12,996 nt of DNA from NCBI GenBank assembly GCA_964501545.1, contig CAZCSH010000018.1:1-12996 (forward strand), in the 5' to 3' direction. The position numbers and the translations under genes were made by a program. Every line of letters starts with the position of its first letter. Positions within the stretch are counted from its first letter, which is position 1. Positions 12,307 to 12,996 of the stretch are shown piece after piece. The stretch comes from CAZCSH01 sp964501545. Lineage in GTDB: Bacteria > Patescibacteriota > Minisyncoccia > Minisyncoccales > RBG-13-42-11. Below the pieces are notes generated by a model. That model saw only the letters and a list, made by a program, of their open reading frames with translations. It did no database searches and was not told the DNA's origin.

Positions 12307-12996
12307 GCAGAAGAATAAAGATTTGTATTATCCGAGCGAGGAATTCAAAAAATCAGCTTGGATGAATAATGAGAAAATTTACAAAACAGCCACAAAAGAC
12401 CCGGTTAAGTTTTGGGAAAAATTTGCCGGGGAATTGCTTTGGAAAAAGAAATGGGAAAAAGGGTTTGAGCACAATCCCCCTTATTTTCAATGGTTTTCAG
12501 GGGGAAAAATGAATGTTACCGAAAATATCTTTGAGAGGAATTTAGAGAAAAGGGGAGATAAAACAGCTTTGATTTGGCAGCCGGAGCCGACCACGGAACA
12601 GCCAAAGAAATTGACTTACAGGCAGCTTTACGAGGAGGTCAACAAGTTTTCCAACGCACTTTTAAAAATGGGAATCAAAAAAGGGGACAGGGTGGGAATT
12701 TATCTGCCCATGATTCCCGAAGTCATAATTTCAATGCTGGCTTGCGCGAGGATAGGAGCGGTCCATGCGGTTGTTTTTTCCGCTTTCAGCCCTACGGCCT
12801 TGCAGACGCGCCTCACGGATTCCGGAGCCAAGATTTTGATTACCTCGGACGGTTATTACAGAAACGGCGGATTGATTAATTTAAAAAATAACGCGGATGA
12901 AGGAGTAAAGAATACTTCGGTTGGAAAAATGATTGTGGTAAAAAGGGCTGCCAACGAGGTAAGCTGGGTCGAGGGCAGAGACGTTTGGTGGCACGA
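12305..12996 (+). CDS. acs: Acetyl-CoA synthetase, AMP-forming (5' part; runs off the window)
   Basis: Activates acetate to acetyl-CoA via acetyl-AMP. 230 codons are open to the window end with no stop. Features of the N-terminal part of the family: FWEKFAGELLWKKKW (37-51), NPPYFQWFSGGKMNV (57-71), DKTALIWQ (85-92), LTYRQLYEEV, GIKKGDRVGIYLPMIPE (123-139), MLACARIGAVHAVVF (144-158), DSGAKILITSDG (172-183), and EGRDVWWH (223-230). The ATP-binding TSGTTG-type motif and the regulatory acetylated lysine lie downstream. The start at 12305 follows the structured array directly and has no Shine-Dalgarno; the next ATG is at 12362. Codons ending in CG are far more frequent than in gap (about 14 of 230 against 3 of 330 by hand count), suggesting separate ancestry. 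Confidence 0.93.
   Translation, partial: MQKNKDLYYPSEEFKKSAWMNNEKIYKTATKDPVKFWEKFAGELLWKKKWEKGFEHNPPYFQWFSGGKMNVTENIFERNLEKRGDKTALIWQPEPTTEQPKKLTYRQLYEEVNKFSNALLKMGIKKGDRVGIYLPMIPEVIISMLACARIGAVHAVVFSAFSPTALQTRLTDSGAKILITSDGYYRNGGLINLKNNADEGVKNTSVGKMIVVKRAANEVSWVEGRDVWWH

Noticed and set aside
12574..12879. 101-residue open frame
   Set aside because: It lies in another frame within acs, which is open from 12305 to the window end and matches a well-known family.
1..12996. tRNA, rRNA, insertion sequences, prophage or integrase
   Set aside because: No cloverleaf, rRNA-like segment, transposase or integrase coding was seen on either strand.

Overview
The window looks like a metagenome-assembled fragment of a small-genome bacterium, most likely Patescibacteria/Candidate Phyla Radiation (Parcubacteria-like). 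The reasons are lysine-rich, A+T-rich coding on one strand, chains of genes that overlap by 1-37 bases or sit within a few bases of each other, starts almost without Shine-Dalgarno sequences, and a minimal set of housekeeping genes. TGA is used as a stop (trxB, antitoxin, iscR, iscS), so the code is standard and the recoded Gracilibacteria/Absconditabacteria are excluded. The lineage call is inference; there is no rRNA here. Two runs of exactly 100 N (5314-5413 and 8335-8434) are scaffold gaps of nominal length.

Layout, all on the + strand. (1) 1-1611: a terminator of an upstream gene, a promoter, and a divergent ftsZ with a long basic linker and a canonical C-terminal tail peptide. (2) 1625-5541: nnrD (NAD(P)H-hydrate dehydratase), a thioredoxin-reductase-like flavoprotein, a seven-helix membrane protein of unknown function, enolase (cut by gap 1) and, beyond the gap, the C-terminus of a phosphoglycerate mutase. 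(3) 5545-6048: a Phd/YefM-RelE type toxin-antitoxin pair with a palindrome inside its promoter. (4) 6066-8773: iscR-iscS-iscU-mnmA, an Fe-S assembly and tRNA-thiolation operon whose promoter is overlapped by a palindrome closely matching the IscR type-1 operator. (5) 8824-12005: a compact redox/glycolysis chain of SDR oxidoreductase, DUF1858 CxxC protein, membrane-anchored thioredoxin-fold protein, glutaredoxin-like protein and GAPDH, closed by a terminator. (6) 12063-12306: four tandem copies of a two-hairpin motif whose stems differ in sequence but keep pairing; the last copy runs into the start codon of an acetyl-CoA synthetase gene (acs) that continues past the window end and has codon use unlike its neighbours.

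Functionally the window joins lower glycolysis (GAPDH, PGM, enolase), acetate activation, NAD(P)H-hydrate repair, thiol redox (TrxR-like, glutaredoxin, CPYG oxidoreductase, DUF1858) and sulfur mobilisation (IscS feeding IscU and MnmA). The most novel candidate is the tandem structured element ahead of acs. The clearest regulatory inference is IscR autoregulation through the palindrome at 6094-6118.
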